DNA of 64,000 nucleotides, taken from contig OZ018408.1 in assembly GCA_963969595.1 (NCBI GenBank), positions 27,776,108-27,840,107 of the forward strand. The letters are read 5' to 3'. The notes below the pieces were generated by a model. It was not told the DNA's origin, did not search any database, and was given only the letters and a program-made list of their open reading frames with translations. Numbering within the stretch: position 1 is the first letter of the stretch; each line of letters opens with the position of its first letter. This document shows positions 33,961 through 47,099 of this stretch, one piece after another. Origin of the DNA: Neckera pumila (taxonomy: Eukaryota > Streptophyta > Bryopsida > Hypnales > Neckeraceae). The position numbers and the translations under genes were made by a program.

Positions 33961-35999
33961 TCAGTTCAAAAATAATGAAATAATGAAATAATGAAATTTA
34001 GTGTTTGCATGTAATTGCGAACTTTCACTCTAAATTGCAGCAATTTGGGTAATTTTACTAATACTAAAATGGTAAATAAATTTGAACCGAGGTATTCACT
34101 TTGTGCAAAATTCGTATCCAACATCAACACTATTTGTCAACTACATGAAAAATAGAATGAGATACATAGTAGTATAAATAACACTACCCTACGTGAAGGT
34201 CTGATTCAATCATAAATTAAATATTTTTTGAAATGTCTAAATGTTTGGAATATTACAAGTGAAATGCTTGAAATGTTGCAGAAATTTTTTCATTCATATT
34301 GCCTAAATTTTTGAATATTTCTGAAAACCTACATCATGCTTTAAGCCTCGCATGACAAGTTTTCCAAAACAAGAAAACCTAGAAGTTGTTGAAAACAAAA
34401 AATTTGAACACCAAAATGCTAAAACATTAACTACCAATAGTTCCAACTATTTGAAATCCCATGCGAGGAAAAACAAGAAACTATTTCGACACTCAAGTGC
34501 CGAATCAGACTTCACGTACAATATAGGTACTACAATTCTAAATTTTATTATTAGTGTAGCTCTGCAAAGAAAATTATTTTTGGTGAAATATAGGGTTGTT
34601 GTTTCGTTGAACAAATTGCATGTTTGCCTTGCTTTGAACCACTTGAGACATTCCAAGGGATTCTTGTTATAAAAATACATTGAGCCCCATGTATACAACT
34701 TGCTATTTTAATTTTCAATCAACCACAAGTCTTTTGGTGTCCAAGAGCAAAAAAAAAATTCATTATTGTGAATTCAATTAACCAACTTATGTGTAGAAAA
34801 AGAATGATTTTTGCCATATCAAAGTGAGCATTTTGGCAAGATTAAGTATTAATTGTTTACTTTTCATTCTATAAATGTTAGAGAGGGCTTATTTGCAATA
34901 TTATTGGTGATGCCTTTAATTACAAGACAAAATGCTCAATATTGTAGCCTAGGAAGTAGGTCCAACAGAAAATAATCATGAAAAGGTGAAGTCAAAGTTT
35001 TCTAAACATCAAGTGACATTTAAGTCAAATAATGTTGAAAATTTATTCCGATTGACAACCTTTACATCAGAAGTGGTTTGGTCAATTTTTAGAGTGACCT
35101 TTAGGTTTTCTATAGTATAGCTAATTTACATTGAAAACCACAAATAATACAAAAAACTAATTGAACGACTACCCTATACAAAAATAAGGTGATATAATTA
35201 TTAATGATGTAGACATAGACATTATCACTAATAAGAGTTTACTTAAGATGATGAAATATTTTTCAAATATTCCCATAGAATGTATTAAGATAGCCTATGT
35301 TTGCATTCTATAGAATATCTTTAAAGTATGTTTATTTTGTTATAGGATGCCCCTAAAATAATTGTTTTACCTTATGTTGTATCAAGGAACTAAGGGTGAA
35401 CATCCCCTATCAAGGAACCAATGCCTCATCTTATCAAGACCTAATTTGTAGCCAACAAGAATCAAGGCAAATCTTTTACATAATAGAATATATTATATAT
35501 AATGTCACATAGCAAATCTTAAGCATTTCAAGGTAGTATCAATATAAAACCTTATAGTACTAGGTAAATAATAGCTAAACAATTAGAAAAGTGATGTCAA
35601 ACTCCAAGTATCCATTTGCAAAAGCGCAATTGTATGATGCGATGTATCTAAATATTTTGAAAAAGAAGTTGTTCCAAAAATCCAAACTAAAGGCTGAACT
35701 TTACTTGTGCCCATCTCAAAAAACAATATAATCCAATGTAAAGTAGTTGAGGATGCACAAAATATCTACAATTGATGCTAATAGCTATCTATGTTATAGA
35801 TCCAATAGTTCAATAAAAAAATAGCAAAAGTCACAAATTAGTGAGTAAAACCAAATTGATTATCAAGCAAACTATGTCTTAAAAGATACTACAAAATCAA
35901 GAGACTTTTGCCATTCATGTGTCAAATTCAATCCTTGAAGCTCAAGAGTCGCACAAAAAAAATCATTACACCATCTGAAGTAAATTGTCACAACAAAAG
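33961..35999. other. AT-rich intergenic sequence
   Basis: No gene, repeat partner or element end was recognised. Overlapping frames on both strands at 34,352-34,698 are mutual shadows without a recognisable domain. Confidence 0.35.
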
Positions 36000-36950
36000 A
36001 AATTAGAAGTGGCAGAGAAGGCGTTTCACTATTTTTCACCCTTCCTGCCATGGCTCATAAGGAGCCTAGTGGAATAATGGCTCCTATTTTGTCTCCGGGA
36101 TGACAGAATGCATCCACCATTGTTGGCGGTTTTATCCCGGGTAGTTACTCCAGTGGGTAACTCGGCAGGTAACTCGGCAAGTAACTCCATAGCATGGGCT
36201 GGGCCACAGTGTTTCGGTGGGTTTGGCTACGTCCCATGATGCAAGGGGGATCACCATGGCATAGCTCCTTCACCTATGCGGCATGCATCATGGGACATGG
36301 ACTCAGTTTTTCGACGTCGGTTTAGGCAAAGAGTTAGTGGGTACTGTTTCGGCCTTGATTTTTGCGTCGGGTTTTATTATGGTGTTATCTTTTGTGTCGG
36401 GTTTAGGGAGCTTTAGGATCTAGCCGGCCCTGGGTGGTTTGCAGGGATTTGGGTTCACTTCTCCTCCGTTGTTTCAGTTTTGCTTCCACTAAATTGGGTT
36501 TTAGTTTTAGGGTTTAGGGGGTTTAGAGCGCTCAGTGTTCCAACGACGATGACCGTAGAGCTCCGTAATGTGTCCATAATAGGGTAATTGTGTATTGTGT
36601 ATGTGCACGTTACTACGGGGATTGTGGACTAGAATCGGCTTAGTTTTAGGGCTGCCATGATGTGCATAGATTTCTTCTCAATTGCGGTTTTAGTGTGCAT
36701 CACAGCAGGTTGTGTGTGGCGGTTTTAGGGTTTGGGTGGCTCTACTTTGTACTTTACGATATCATAGGAGAATATTTTCACACACAGCAATTTCAGGCAA
36801 CCTGACCAGCTAGTGTTGCTGTCAGTTTAGGTCTCTTGCTTGCATCCATACAGTCAAGCTGCCCAGCAGTTGCTTCCGACCAGACAGCCTCCATAGTCAA
36901 TTTGGGAGGTAGTGTTTTCTGGGATGATTTGTACGGGGATATCGTATATG
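36000..36950. other. GC-richer island of unknown origin
   Basis: Composition differs sharply from the AT-rich flanks. It contains a short tandem of GTAACTCGGCAG-like units at about 36,145-36,190, an imperfect inverted pair around CCCATGATGCA..TGCATCATGGGA (36,233-36,297), and TTTAGGG-like runs near 36,500 and 36,725. There is no open frame of note. It could be a 5' region of a retroelement or an old gene remnant. Confidence 0.3.
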
Positions 36951-37504
36951 TTTAAGTTTTAAATTTTATTTAGATCAATGGATAAAACTTGACAAAATAC
37001 TATTAGAAAGCATATTTTTGGTTAAAGATATTTCAAAATTGTGATTTTTTGGTGTTCAAGAAAGAAGAAAAGTTTAGAAATGATTTTCTAAAAGTTTATA
37101 ATATAGCCGTCCAATCATTTTAAAACTTTTGGTGAAGCTAATTACTTTAAACTTTTAGTTTGTGCCAAAAAAGCAAGAGCCTTATAAAGTTATAATACAT
37201 ATGACTGTCTAAAAACTTCATGTAACAAAGTTTACCTCAAAGCTTAAGTAAACAAATGCAATTGGATTCATTATGTAGTCTATTTTTATAATCAATTATT
37301 TTATTTAAAAAAATTAAAAATTGAAAACTTGGCAACTTCTAAAAGAAGGGAAACGACTTGAAATCTGTCTTATGGATTATTTGGGACTTAAAATGAATAA
37401 AAATATGAACACTAAGACACTTTGAATTTTTTATCTATATAATATAATTAAAATTATATATTGAAAAATATAACATAATTTTTTATCCTATTGTAAATTA
37501 TAAA

Positions 37505-38090
37505 TTAACCCCTAAAGTCCCATTGTCCCTACGGGGGACAAAATGGATTTTGGGTAGGTTCCTATGAGCTCAATTTTTAATGAATTTTTTTGAAACTTTC
37601 CCATAAGATAGAAAAACTTACTAGCTTTTTGGGAATGTAATTTTTATTTCAATCGGTGCATGATAGCAAAAGTTATGCCCAAATAAGCTCAAAACAGGGG
37701 AGAGGGGGCAGCAAAAAAATTTTGCAGAAAATTTAATTTAATTTCTTTAATTTTTTTTCCTTATAGATTATATTTTTGCCTATTTGGGAAGCTTTGATTC
37801 ATTTCATTTGGACTTTTTATGAGAAAGTTATGGACAATCTTGTTTTTCGGGCAATTAGAGCATTTTCTTGAAAAAAACTTTTTCTTTCACTTTGAATGCT
37901 GAAATCTTTCAATCCGTACGGTCAAACATCACAAAAATTTTACTACATGATCTGTAAAAAGTGTAGTATAAGATCCTACGGTTAATTTCTAAAAAAAAAT
38001 ATTTTTTCTGATCTTTTAGATGAATGCAACAAAAGTAGCAGTTTTGAGTGATTTTTGACGGAAACACGGCCTTGGGACTTTAGGGGTTAA
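37505..38090. mobile_element. TTAA-family element N6 (inverted orientation)
   Basis: TTAA lies at both ends (37,505-37,508 and 38,087-38,090), with CCCCTAAAGTCCCA on the left and TGGGACTTTAGGGG on the right. Its reverse complement aligns with N5 and N7: GTAGGATCTTATACTACACT, TCCATAACTTTCTCAT and CATAACTTTTGCT occur in the same order. Confidence 0.88.
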
Positions 38091-39439
38091 TATCAAATAA
38101 TACATTTGGTTGCAAGGATATAAGTGATCTTCAATATTGTAGATAGACTTGGATCCAAATTTTAAAAAATCAAGTTCAATAATATAAGTTTGTTCCAGGG
38201 AGGCAATTTAAATAGCAATGCTTCTAAATTAATCCTATTCGGTCAATGCAACCAAAAAAAAGAAGAGAAATGTTCTTTTACCGCACAAGCATGCCTCACA
38301 CAAAATTCCAAAATTCTTCCTCTCTACTCTTAATGGCCACAAGGATAAAGTTAATCTCCCAAATTAATTCTTATTTCATTTCTTTATCTTCCTTCAAGCT
38401 TTTATCACCATATTCTTTATTCTTTTAATCTTTTTCTTTAATAATTATTTATTCCAAATTGGCTTCACAACAGGCAGCCTTAATCTCCTAATCAACTTTG
38501 TTGTTTCTAGACTGACTAACCAAATTAATCTTTATGTCTTCAGCCTGAACAAATCCATTTGACTTCTCACTCTTTGTTCCAATGTTAAGCCTTTATGCTC
38601 CAATTTGGGTTTAATAACTTGCAGGGTACTTTCAAATAATTCATTTGACACCAAAATTTGCACTTCTTTTTCTCCAACTTCAAATCATTTACATTTATTT
38701 TTTCATCATACATGCATGATTAAGAAAATTCTTCTCCTATTTGCTCTTTTAATACTTACAATGCTTTTAAAGTACAAAGATAAAATTCCGACTTAAGTTA
38801 ATCCAATTTGACTCTCTTAAGTTTGCAATTGATAATCCTATTAGGCTTGATCCCATCACACATCACAGAAGCACATACAGGATCCTGACTCTACAACTTC
38901 CAACTAGGACCAAAGACAATAACAATAGTCACTCACTGTCTTACCAAATTGATATCAACTGAGCTCTCCACCAAATATCCTTGCACACAATAGATTCAAA
39001 ATACACTTCCAATTTGAGTTAAAACAATGTTCTATCATACACAATTATTATAGCCATATAATTAAATACTTGCAAAAGAAATTTATCCAAGATGAAATTT
39101 AATATAATGATTCTACAACAATTTCCTATTTAGACAGCATTGCATTCACCAACAAGCAAGACTCCAATTAGACTTTCCAGTTTTATACAAAAACATCATA
39201 CACAACTACATTTATAATATTATCCAATTTGGTAAACGTTGTATTTCATTACATCATTCATTTCATTAGAGTTTACAAATTAAACTTATGCACAATCCAG
39301 TTCATTCCAAATTTTCTTCACATCAACTAAATTCAAAACCACTTCTACTTACTGCTCCACATTCTTCATCACTCTACACATTTGATAATTCTCATCCAAT
39401 TAGGTCTAACTTTCACCGCCATGCTCATCGTTTGGATTA
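38091..39439. repeat. C/A-rich region with CCAATTTGG-like motifs, second occurrence
   Basis: From about 38,450 the plus strand is G-poor and carries the same recurring motif variants as 24,530-25,640 (for example near 38,455, 38,600, 38,900, 39,011, 39,164, 39,223 and 39,396). It ends where the LINE 5' region begins. No coding sequence was recognised. Confidence 0.35.
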
Positions 39440-40089
39440 GAGTTAGATAAGTTTGAACTGGCTAGGGGGAAGCTCGATCGGCGACGGTCCGTAAACCTTG
39501 GATCTCAGATCTACTCTGCTTCTCAATTCATTTCTTGAATTTGGATGTTCTCTTCCCGGATCTTTCAATGTGTTAGCTGTGGATTCAAGTCGTTTGAAGT
39601 TTAGTGCCCCCATTGATACGTACAGCGCCCGATTTAGATTTTTTTTTTAAAGTTACGGAGTGTAGAGAAATACCTTGGTAGGACGGTTGGGAGCTCAACG
39701 ATGATCGTAGGAGGAGTTATATTGCCAATTTCTTGCAGATCTTCTATATTATCAAGATCGTCGTTAGCTTCTAGTTGAGTGGAGCGAACAAAATCGATTT
39801 GTGCACCCCAAGGGGGTACGGTTGGTGGTCTCAGATCTGAAACTGAGCCACTCTGACCTTTCTGGTTTGCTTACATTATCTTTTCCGAACCGTACCTTTC
39901 TGCAGCCTGGCATTTGCTGTGTTTGTATTTTCTTAAGCTTATTACTTAGTGTTAGTGATGGCGTCGTACCATGACGTAACGAGAGGGGGTGGGCTCTACT
40001 CTGGAGATTACTACTGAAACATGCATTGTCAACACGCCAGGAATCTGGCCAGGGAACATGTCATTCACGGAGTAAGGATCACCAACTAG

Positions 40090-42351
40090 ATGCAGACCAA
40101 GTCGCCCCCTCCACCTCGACATAGGGACAATATCGGTGATCACCAAACTAGATTTACAGACTACCCCTACAAACACACAGATCCATCCAGCTATAACTCG
40201 GTTAAGGAAAACCTAGGCGTTTCTAGTACGAAGCTGAATCCGTTTGCTGCCGTTGAAGGTGAAGTCCTTCCCCCAAATTTGCAACGCATCTGGGCGGGAC
40301 TTCTTATATAAAACCACCAGTATTCTCCCAATCTGCTATAGACCTCAATGAGCTGTCGCAGGAGATACGTCTCCTTCAAGAGCACATGGTGATCGTTCAG
40401 TTTTGTAGGAGGCGCCTTGCCAGAAGCGGCCACACAAGCTTGGCTGGACGACCTTGGGAATCTTCTTCTTCCGCACAGTATCCTACTACACAAGCTCGCA
40501 GGAAAGGGCTATCACTACTTGAAATTCAACTATGCAGCGGCGGTCGATAAAGCTATTAATCTTCAACTACACAACTTTACAAGAGGTGAAGCAATTTATC
40601 AGCACTGGATACCAACATTTAATTCTACTTTTCCCACCGGTATTTGTCACCTGTGCTGGCTCACACTTGATGATCTCCCTCTGGAACTCATCCCATTTTT
40701 GGAATCTATTGCCAGTAAGCTTGGTCGGGTCTTGGCTACCAATATTCCCAATCCAGCATTCAGTCCACACCAATTCTATGTGAATTTAGAATAGAATCAG
40801 GGGCGGACTTCATGTATTTGAATCAAAGCTAGAGGAAGATGCATCATCGGCATTCATGTAATCTACGAGGACCCTCGCCTCAGCTGCTTCATTTGTCGTG
40901 CAACTTTACACCCAGCCTCCGACTGCCCACACAAAAAACCTATTGATATAGGAGGAAACCTTAGGGCTAGTTATGGCATGTCTCCTCAAGGTACTCATGC
41001 ACATGAAGTCCCATCGGCAACTAGTTCTAACAATCGACGTTTCCCAATCCCTAGCTACCAGTCCAAGGCATCATCGAACCGCAGATACAATTGTCATGGG
41101 AGCATGTACATGCACCACCCTCAAATTCCTCGCCCTTCCCCGCCGTTGCCGGATGAAGATGGTTTTATCCCTGTCATGCGTCGATGATAGGGTCGAGGCC
41201 GCAGAGCAGCTACGCCTGCAAGTTCCAGCCACTACTGAGCCCGCAGGGTCTCGAATGAAAGACGAAGGGAGGAACGGGAGGATTGGGACAAGGAACAGCA
41301 ACAGAGATCAGTGGCACCTCCACATCTTGATTGAGGGCGGGAGCAGCAAGACAACGTAGAGGTACTCCCAAACTTTAACCTTGTAGATTACAGCTTCATG
41401 GATTAGTCAAGGATCGACCCTCCTCTAAACGGTCAAATGCGAGATCCTCAACTCCGTCCACTAGGGAACTCAAGCAGATTGCCTTCTCAGTGCTTACCAT
41501 CTCCCCCGACCCTTAGGTCTAGTGACCACCTTCTCCACATCATGGATTTAGATAGGATTGAACCCATAGCATAACCCATTCGATCGCTCAGTTGAGCAAT
41601 TATTCCCTTGCCTTCCAACTCTCTACATACCCCAACCCTCCCTAACCTTACTACACACTCCAACACTCCAGCTTCTCACACCTCTATCTCTAGACCTTTA
41701 ATCTCTCCCCCTCGTCTCTCCACCTTACTTGTTGTCAGTGACCTAAATCCCCAAGATTATCATACCTTCGTATCCAATACGTATGTCAATCCAATCTATT
41801 AGATATCTGACCCAATCCTTCAGGCACCTGACCCAATCCATCAGGTATTTGATCCAATCCATCAGATATCCAAGATCCCTGAACCCCAACAACCTAGCCT
41901 GTCTATGCAACATGTCTCCATAGCTAACAACCCTAACCATAGTAACCTTATCCAGTCCAATTTACAAAATGCTCTAGCAGTGGACAACCCTAGTATTAGC
42001 AACCTCACCCACTTTATCCCGCCACTTGACACAAGCTTTGACATTGACATGTTTTCTGATGCCTTACCTAGCTTCCCCGATAATGTGATTCAGCCACACC
42101 CTTCTTCCTCATCAGCAGATAGCGGAACGTCTTTGGCAATCAAAGTATTCCATCAGATCAATGGAGCTTTGCCGCAATGGTCAGTTAACGATATCATCAC
42201 TTCGGCACCTCCTTCGGCTGGCGAGTTCTTGATACGACAGATGAAAGCGTTGGCAAGGCAACAAAATGGAGCCATTCAATCGGAAAACCCGCAAGTACAT
42301 CTTGACATGTCCATAGTTGACAGCCCACTCATTTCTTGGAGTTATAGATAG
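40090..42351 (+). pseudogene. LINE ORF1 (RNA-binding, DUF4283-like plus CCHC knuckle), broken
   Basis: ORF1 proteins of plant L1 elements coat the element RNA. Fragments at 40,090, 40,417, 40,978, 41,608 and 41,905 lie in one frame, interrupted by stops (40,309, 40,792, 41,185 and 41,800, among others) and by a shift out of and back into frame around 40,300-40,400. The part near 40,410-40,790 resembles the DUF4283 region. A CX2CX4HX4C zinc knuckle (CFIC..H..C) is encoded at 40,885-40,926. A Pro/Ser/Asn-rich linker with a 7-residue repeat follows. The last fragment ends 56 bp before ORF2. Confidence 0.8.
41785..41868. repeat. 21-bp tandem repeat inside LINE ORF1, 4 units
   Basis: The unit CTGACCCAATCCATCAGGTA (with one flanking base) repeats four times at exactly 21 bp. 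This gives a seven-residue protein repeat of the type DPIHQVF in the ORF1 frame. The first unit is the most diverged. Confidence 0.88.
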
Positions 42352-42407
42352 AATCTTTCTTCAGATCATGCAAGGAGCACTGGAAAAACTCCAGATCCAC
42401 GCAACTT

Positions 42408-45400
42408 ATGAAGATTAGGATTCTATCTCAGAATGTCAGGGGCTTGAATGACCCCACAGCCATAGATAATTTACGCCATTATATCTCAAAGAAACCTGTT
42501 GATTTTCTATTCCTCCAAAAACACAAACTTAGAGGTCAAGGCGCCTTGAATCTTGGAAGGTCACTGTGGCGACAAGCTACAACGTTTTGCACAGAGGCCA
42601 AAGTGGGCTACACCACAGATGGGAGGAATACTGGCAAAGGTGGTGTAGCTTCGCTGATTGCGCCAAAATGGGCGAAACTCATCTTATAGTCTAGATCCCT
42701 TTTTGGAGGAAAGGTACAATGGTTTATTCTCAGTCACATTCCTGGAGGTGACCTTGGTTTTATAAATGTTTATGCTCCTCACGAGCCCCATCCTTGCAGG
42801 ATACTATGGGAGACCATGACGAGGGATCTATCTAATATGTGTAGATGGATTCTCCTTGGTGATTTCAACATGGTTGAACGCCGTGCGGACAAGTCCAACT
42901 CATGTGGGAAATCTACGCCTGCAAATGAGAGACTTCTCTTCAATGGATTGAAAGAGTCTCTACAAGTGGCGGAATATCCACTTACTCCTCCGTCCCTTCT
43001 CTTCTCCTGGGACAATGCAAGGCACGATGATAGCCAAATTATGGCCCGCCTTGACAGGTGTTATGTCTTCCCAGAATCCGCTATTAGCCAAAGGAAAATC
43101 TTGGAATACAAGATACGAGTGGACAACACCAGATTGGACCACTCGCCTGTGTCACTAGTTCTAGAGCTAGCAAGCCCTCTAACTTGCCCAAGTAGATGGG
43201 TGATGTCTTCTTTATATCTTGAAGAAGTAGATTCGTCGATTCGTGAATTATGGGCAACGACTCCAGCAAGTCACACGGTTCTACCAGGGCTTCTGCATCA
43301 AATGGGCTTGTAGTAACAAAGAATTTGAGGAAGGCCTTTGCTCAAACTTGGATTAGAGGACCAGCCTGCTTCAGAGCTTGCCACTTTGCCCACAACTACA
43401 ATAGGAGGTTGATGCTATTAAGTTGAACTTGGCTGATTTTGAGAACCGCAAGATCAAGGGACGCAAGATAGGTCTCGTGCCAAATGGAGGCTTTATGGTG
43501 ACAAGCTTTTTGCGGAATTTTTTAAGGCGGTGCAAGAGACCCCTACCACATCCTCAATTACAGAATTGAAAGACGATCAAGGTGCCCTTAGGTTTGAGAG
43601 AAAGGAACTTGACTGTATTTGTCTCAAGTTCTATAAAAAACTTTACTCACAGGAGGCTCACAGCAAAGAGTCCACTACAGATAGCAATGCCATCCTCTCA
43701 TGTGTAACAGAGAAATTCTCCCCAGAGATGGCCCAATTGCTTGATCGCTTGTTATTGGAAGAGGAACTGCATCAGGTGTTGATATTGATGGCAAAGGGAT
43801 GTAGTCTAGGGCCAGATGGAGTTTCAACCAATTTTTTCTGCCGCTTTTGGGACTTAATTGGCACGGACTTTTTCATGATGGTTCAAAGCTCAATAGCCCA
43901 AGGCCCCCTCCCATCTGGTATGACTTTGGGAACAATTGCCCATATTTTTAAAGAATGATGGTAATCATGCAGCTTTATCAAACTAGAGACCTATTACTTT
44001 ATTAAATGTGTCTTATAAAATAGTGGCAAAAGCTCTCCAGATCAGACTCCAAAGCCTTCTTAGAGAGGTAGTTAGCCCTGAGCAATCGGCCTTCCTACCA
44101 TCACATCACATACTAAGCAATATCCTATTGCAATATGAGACAATTGAATGGGCTAGAGAGTCTAATTAAGACCTGATTTTTCTTAAACTTGACTTCACCA
44201 AAGCCTATGATGTGGTCTCATGGGACTTTTTATTCCAAGTGATGTAAAAGTTAGGAATTCCAGCCTCCTTCTCTCATCTTGTATTGATGCTTCTGAGAGA
44301 TGCCTCTGCCACGGTGTTGCTTAACGGGAAGGCCACCTCCTCTTTCCCCATTCAGCGGGGTATGAGACAAGGGTGCCCCTTGGTACCCTACCTTTTCTTT
44401 CTTGTTGGAGAAGCACTAAATATGGCTGCCGCCCAGGAACAATACCAAGGAAGAATTCACGCCATTTGTCTTCCTGAGAGTGATCTCCAACAATTAGTGT
44501 CTCAGTATGCTGATGACACAGGGCTCTCAGTTATAGGATAAGAAGAAGACTTACGCAACACAATCTCCCTACTGAATAGATTTGGATCTACGTCTAGCCT
44601 AATCATAAACTGGACCAAGAGTGTTGGCTATTGGTTCTCTAAGCTACCAAAGCCAGCTTGGCTTGATCAATTTGGCCTCACTTGGGCTCCCCAAGGTTTG
44701 ATAACCAAGCTATTGGGGGCCCCTTTTGGCATCACGTTGGAGACCCATGACATTGATAGTTTCTTCCAACAAAAGATATCCAAGAAACTCACTTATTGGA
44801 GCATGCAACGCTTATCGTTAGTTGGACATGCTACTATGGTCAATGCAGTTCTCCTCTCAACCTTATACTACTTCATAGCCATTTGGAGTGGTTCTATCAA
44901 TGCGATTAGATCTATTTGTGGGAGCCTACAAAAATATATATGGAGTGGCTCTGAGCACACAATACGTATAAGAGTAAACTGGGATGATTGTTGCCTTCCC
45001 AAGTTGGTTGGTGGGCTAAAACTACTTGACTCGGAGGTATCCTTGGCTGCCTTGCTCGCCAAATGGATTCTCTTTGCCATAGAACCAGGCATATCTAACC
45101 TCAAGATTCTTCTTAGGTATAGGATTAACAAGATGAAGCCCAGCCCGACACAAGGCTATTGGTTCCCATCACAAGCATGGCTCATGGTATTGGGACACTC
45201 TGTCACCCGTGGCTCTAGAGTATGGAACAGAATTACAGCGGCATGGAGAAGGTTCACCAAATTTATTGAGCCCTCCCTGCCTACCAATACGGATGAGGTC
45301 CTCTCCACAAGCATTTGGTGGTCGACCTATTATATTAGGGCTAATTTCCACTTTGACATAGATCTTTCCAGACTACTAGCAAAGAATGGTTTGATGACAA

Positions 45401-46571
45401 TTGCTGATCTATGGGATACTAGGACCAAGGACTTCTGACATTGGCACGAGATTTGTTCTTTTTTCTAGCTTTTTGAGATAGAGTAGCTTCCATGGTTTTA
45501 TTTAATCTCTAGCATCCCTATTGAGTGGAGAGTCATGCACTCATGCTCACTAGACAATTTAGCCTAGTCCATCTAGGTGACTGGATGGGCATATTTAGTC
45601 AAGTTGAAGATACAACTCCATCTTTGGTTTGGAAGTTTTATGGGCCTGGTGCGGGAGAGTGTCAACCTGAGACACAATTGCTCACATTGTCAGGGGAATC
45701 CACTAGGGCAATGGTGGGCTTGAACTCCAGACAACTCTCTTTACTGCCGCATGCTAATACAGAAACTATTCACTCCGGGTACGTCCGTAGAATTAGGATT
45801 CTTGAAATCTAGAAGAGTTGCAACCGCAAGCCGGAACTTTTCTACTCATGAGTGATACAGTTCCAAGTCTATGATCCTCGGCGTTGGTCTTGGAATAATG
45901 GGAAGCCGCCTCTATCCTAAACGACTTCATATAGTAGACAACTTCTTATCTAAGAACGACAACCAAAGAGACCCATCCCATCTAAGTGGACAGGTATCTT
46001 TCCACCTACATTTGAACTAGATTGGAAAGACGTTTGGCACAAGGCCAGATCCCCAAAAGAGGCGGCCTTCATGTGGTCCGTGTGGCACAACACGGTGGCG
46101 GTTCACTCTTGGCAAGCACGAATTCAACCGAGCCTGGACGTCCGATGCAATTGTTGTTCTTCAGGAGATGACGAAACCCCTTTACATAGATTCTATCAGT
46201 GCCCCCAAGCCCTTGAGACATGGGAATATGAGCAATCCATTCTCCACCACTTACTAGGAGAACAACCAGTGCTTGGACTACATGTCCGTTTTGACCATAC
46301 CTTATGTATTTTTGGCTCAACTCTTCCTCGTAGGTTTCTTAGTGTGAGAACCATTTGGTCCCTCTTATGTGGCTCTTCCCTCTGGCTCATCCGGATTGCC
46401 CGCAATCACAAAGTTTTTTCGCAAAACTTGTGGCCAAGGGATTTGGTGCAACAAGCCCTTTGGAATGCCTTATTAGACGCAGGATGTGCTACCCAACTGA
46501 AGGCAAGGACTGCCGCCAGACAAAGACCTCATCAAGCTAGTCTTATCTACATCAAGTTTGACAAGATCTAG
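42408..46571 (+). pseudogene. LINE ORF2 (endonuclease, reverse transcriptase, zf-RVT), broken
   Basis: The start codon gives SQNVRGLND, an APE-type endonuclease N-terminus. Later endonuclease motifs are GDFNMVE (about 42,858) and LDHSPV (about 43,136). The expected catalytic Glu of LQEHK is Lys (codon 42,519-42,521, AAA). Reverse transcriptase motifs are SLGPDGV, LDFTKAYD (44,188-44,211), GMRQGCPLVPYLF and YADD (44,506-44,517), all with key residues kept. A zf-RVT zinc pattern (CNCC..H..C) lies near 46,150-46,200. A frameshift near 43,950 and another between 45,440 and 45,960 change frame. In-frame stops include 42,688, 43,984, 44,167, 44,245 and 44,539. Most are explained by CAA-to-TAA or TGG-to-TAG changes. 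Confidence 0.9.
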
Positions 46572-47099
46572 TTTAGATCCCAACTCCTCACTTCTCGGGA
46601 TGGTGACTCTATTAGATGGCATAGGAATGGTCCTACTCTTTGTCAATTCTTGTAGTTTCCTTTTGCTTTTCAGGTTCCGGTGGATTTTTTTCTCTTTGCT
46701 CATTTTCTCTTCATTTGACCAGCCTTTGGGCTTGGCTATTCTTTGTACTTGTTTTTTATTTAATGCAGTGCGTCTCCCATTTGTTCAAAAAAAAAAAAAA
46801 AAAACACTAAAAGAAGTAAGCAACTGCAAAAATTACCAAATTACCAAATTACCAAATTTGGAAGTATATATAGTTTCTCCCAATTTTCCTTCTACTATTA
46901 GACTTTAGGTGTAGGATCTTCAACTGACAAATGTATAACTTTACACAAATTTAATGCAAATTATAGTTTCTCTTTCATAATGATCTTCTTTTTATTTCCC
47001 CAACCTTGTATATACAATAATGTTTGTACTACCAAAGTTGTTATTTTGTCATTATATCATATAAACCTTTTTTTTTTTTTTTTTAGTTCTCTTTTTTTT

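Larger units (their letters stand above)
39440..46804 (+). mobile_element. Nearly full-length, inactive plant L1-type LINE
   Basis: The order is 5' region, ORF1 (40,090-42,351), ORF2 (42,408-46,571), short 3' region, and an 18-base A tail at 46,787-46,804. There are no terminal repeats. The 5' limit is placed where composition jumps from G-poor flanking DNA and is approximate. No target duplication was found, either because the 5' end is misplaced or because it has eroded. Both ORFs carry stops and frameshifts, so the copy cannot be active. Confidence 0.88.

Noticed and set aside
36497..36740. Interstitial telomere array
   Set aside because: Only one or two imperfect TTTAGGG units occur at each spot, too few to call a telomeric repeat.
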